DNA of 6,218 nt from CAZIPZ01 sp964541075 (lineage in GTDB: Bacteria; Acidobacteriota; Terriglobia; 20CM-2-55-15), in the NCBI GenBank assembly GCA_964541075.1, contig CAZIPZ010000213.1, positions 1 through 6,218 on the forward strand, read 5' to 3'. Shown here piece by piece: positions 5,247-6,218 of the stretch; within the stretch, counting starts at the first letter, position 1, and each line of letters opens with the position of its first letter. The notes under the pieces are model-generated. The model did not search any database and was not told the origin of the DNA. It saw only the letters and a list, made by a program, of their open reading frames with translations. The position numbers and the translations under genes are program-made.

Positions 5247-6218
5247 ATGCAGGGTTTTCCACCGAAACAAGGATTGTATGATCCTCAATTTGAGCACGAT
5301 GCCTGCGGCGTCGGCTTTGTCGTCGATATGGCGGGGCGCAAGTCCAATGAGATCGTCAGGCAGGCGCTTCGCGTTCTTATCAACATGCTTCACCGCGGCG
5401 CTAAAGGCTGCGAAGTGAATACAGGCGATGGCGCTGGAATCCTTATTCAGATCCCGCACGACTTCCTGAAGGCGGAGTGCAGCAAAACCGGCATCAATCT
5501 CCCGGAATCCGGAGACTACGGGGTCGGAATGGTGTACCTGCCGCGCAATCCGGAATCTGCGCGCGCCAGCCAGCAATTGATTGAATCGGCGATAACGCGG
5601 ACGGGCCAGATGATTCTCGGATGGCGCGCTGTGCCGACCAATAACACCCTTCTGGGCGATTCGGCGAAGGCGGGCGAACCTGTGTTCATGCAGGTGTTTA
5701 TCGGGAGGAACCCGTCGGTTCGCTCGGGAATGGATTTCGAGAGAAAGCTCTATCTCATCCGCAAGCGCGTCGAACTCGCATCCAAGGATCTCTATTTTTC
5801 AAGTTTGTCGGCGAATACGCTCATCTACAAAGGAATGCTGTCGGCCGATCAAATCGAGTCTTTCTTTCCCGATTTGGCCGATTCCCGAATGACTTCGGCC
5901 CTCGGCGTTGTGCATCAGCGATTCAGCACTAATACGTTTCCAAACTGGTTTCTCGCCCATCCGTTCCGTTATATCTCCCACAACGGTGAGATCAACACGC
6001 TCCGGGGCAACATCAACTGGATGAAGGCGCGGGAAAGCATGTTCGAATCCGAGTTATTCGGCGAGGACGTGAAGGACCTTCTTCCGATCATTCGGGAAGG
6101 CGGAAGCGATTCCGCAATGATCGACAACGCACTCGAAATGCTCGTGATGACCGGCCGCTCCCTGCCTCACTCGATCATGATGCTTATTCCAGAGGCGTGG
6201 GATGGGCACGAGACGATG
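5247..6218 (+). CDS. gltB: Glutamate synthase large (alpha) subunit, 5' part, runs off the window
   Basis: First 324 residues, all in the N-terminal class II glutamine amidotransferase domain of a protein normally near 1500 aa; the frame is open to the last base. GOGAT makes two glutamates from glutamine and 2-oxoglutarate, and this domain releases ammonia from glutamine. The catalytic cysteine is C20 in DACGVGF, after a 19-residue propeptide that is normally removed so that the Cys becomes N-terminal. Other conserved stretches are LHRGAKGCEVNTGDGAG (48-64), HQRFSTNTFPNW (223-234), AHPFRYISHNGEINTLRGN (237-255) and GGSDSAMIDNALE (285-297). The ATG at 5247 gives the usual short propeptide and has a GAGAG ribosome site. 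The FMN/Fe-S synthase domains, C-terminal domain and any gltD lie outside the window. It is divergent from a LysR-type gene and follows a long structured leader. Confidence 0.96.
   Translation, partial: MQGFPPKQGLYDPQFEHDACGVGFVVDMAGRKSNEIVRQALRVLINMLHRGAKGCEVNTGDGAGILIQIPHDFLKAECSKTGINLPESGDYGVGMVYLPRNPESARASQQLIESAITRTGQMILGWRAVPTNNTLLGDSAKAGEPVFMQVFIGRNPSVRSGMDFERKLYLIRKRVELASKDLYFSSLSANTLIYKGMLSADQIESFFPDLADSRMTSALGVVHQRFSTNTFPNWFLAHPFRYISHNGEINTLRGNINWMKARESMFESELFGEDVKDLLPIIREGGSDSAMIDNALEMLVMTGRSLPHSIMMLIPEAWDGHETM

Overview
The window looks like a bacterial chromosome segment of moderate GC, and I see no tRNA, rRNA, CRISPR array or mobile element. Protein style suggests an Acidobacteriota-like organism: the HU-family protein, the PDZ-less M50 protease next to it, the KefB-like antiporter and the LysR regulator resemble versions I associate with that phylum. 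This is recognition from memory, not a search. All genes look intact except the last, which runs off the right edge.

Layout. (1) 47-1265, plus strand: an HU-type nucleoid protein, then a site-2-protease-like M50 membrane metalloprotease 28 nt downstream, probably one transcript. (2) 1390-2007, minus strand: a PAP2-type membrane phosphatase, convergent with the protease and divergent from the next gene. (3) 2082-4007, plus strand: a KefB/CPA2-type cation:proton antiporter with C-terminal RCK (TrkA-N and TrkA-C) domains, possibly translated from a leaderless mRNA. (4) 3991-4875, minus strand: a LysR-type regulator whose 3' end overlaps the antiporter gene by 17 bp. (5) 4876-5246: a 371-bp regulatory region between divergent genes. 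(6) 5247-6218, plus strand: the N-terminal 324 residues of the large subunit of glutamate synthase (gltB), continuing beyond the window.

The part most worth a second look is the lysR/gltB intergenic region. The LysR gene is placed like gltC relative to gltAB in Bacillus, so it is a candidate regulator of ammonium/glutamine assimilation. On the gltB strand the region holds a good intrinsic-terminator-like hairpin with a six-T run, 141 nt before the gltB start and with no plus-strand gene ahead of it. Next comes a roughly 90-nt stretch with several mutually exclusive stems: a hairpin whose loop complements a second hairpin loop, a weak terminator-like stem sharing the same strand, and an outer closing helix. 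This fits a transcription-attenuation or riboswitch-like leader for gltB that I cannot match to a known class. Two AT-rich or GC-rich dyads near a candidate lysR promoter could be regulator sites.

The remaining genes (HU, protease, phosphatase, antiporter) look like ordinary housekeeping and envelope functions with no obvious shared pathway.
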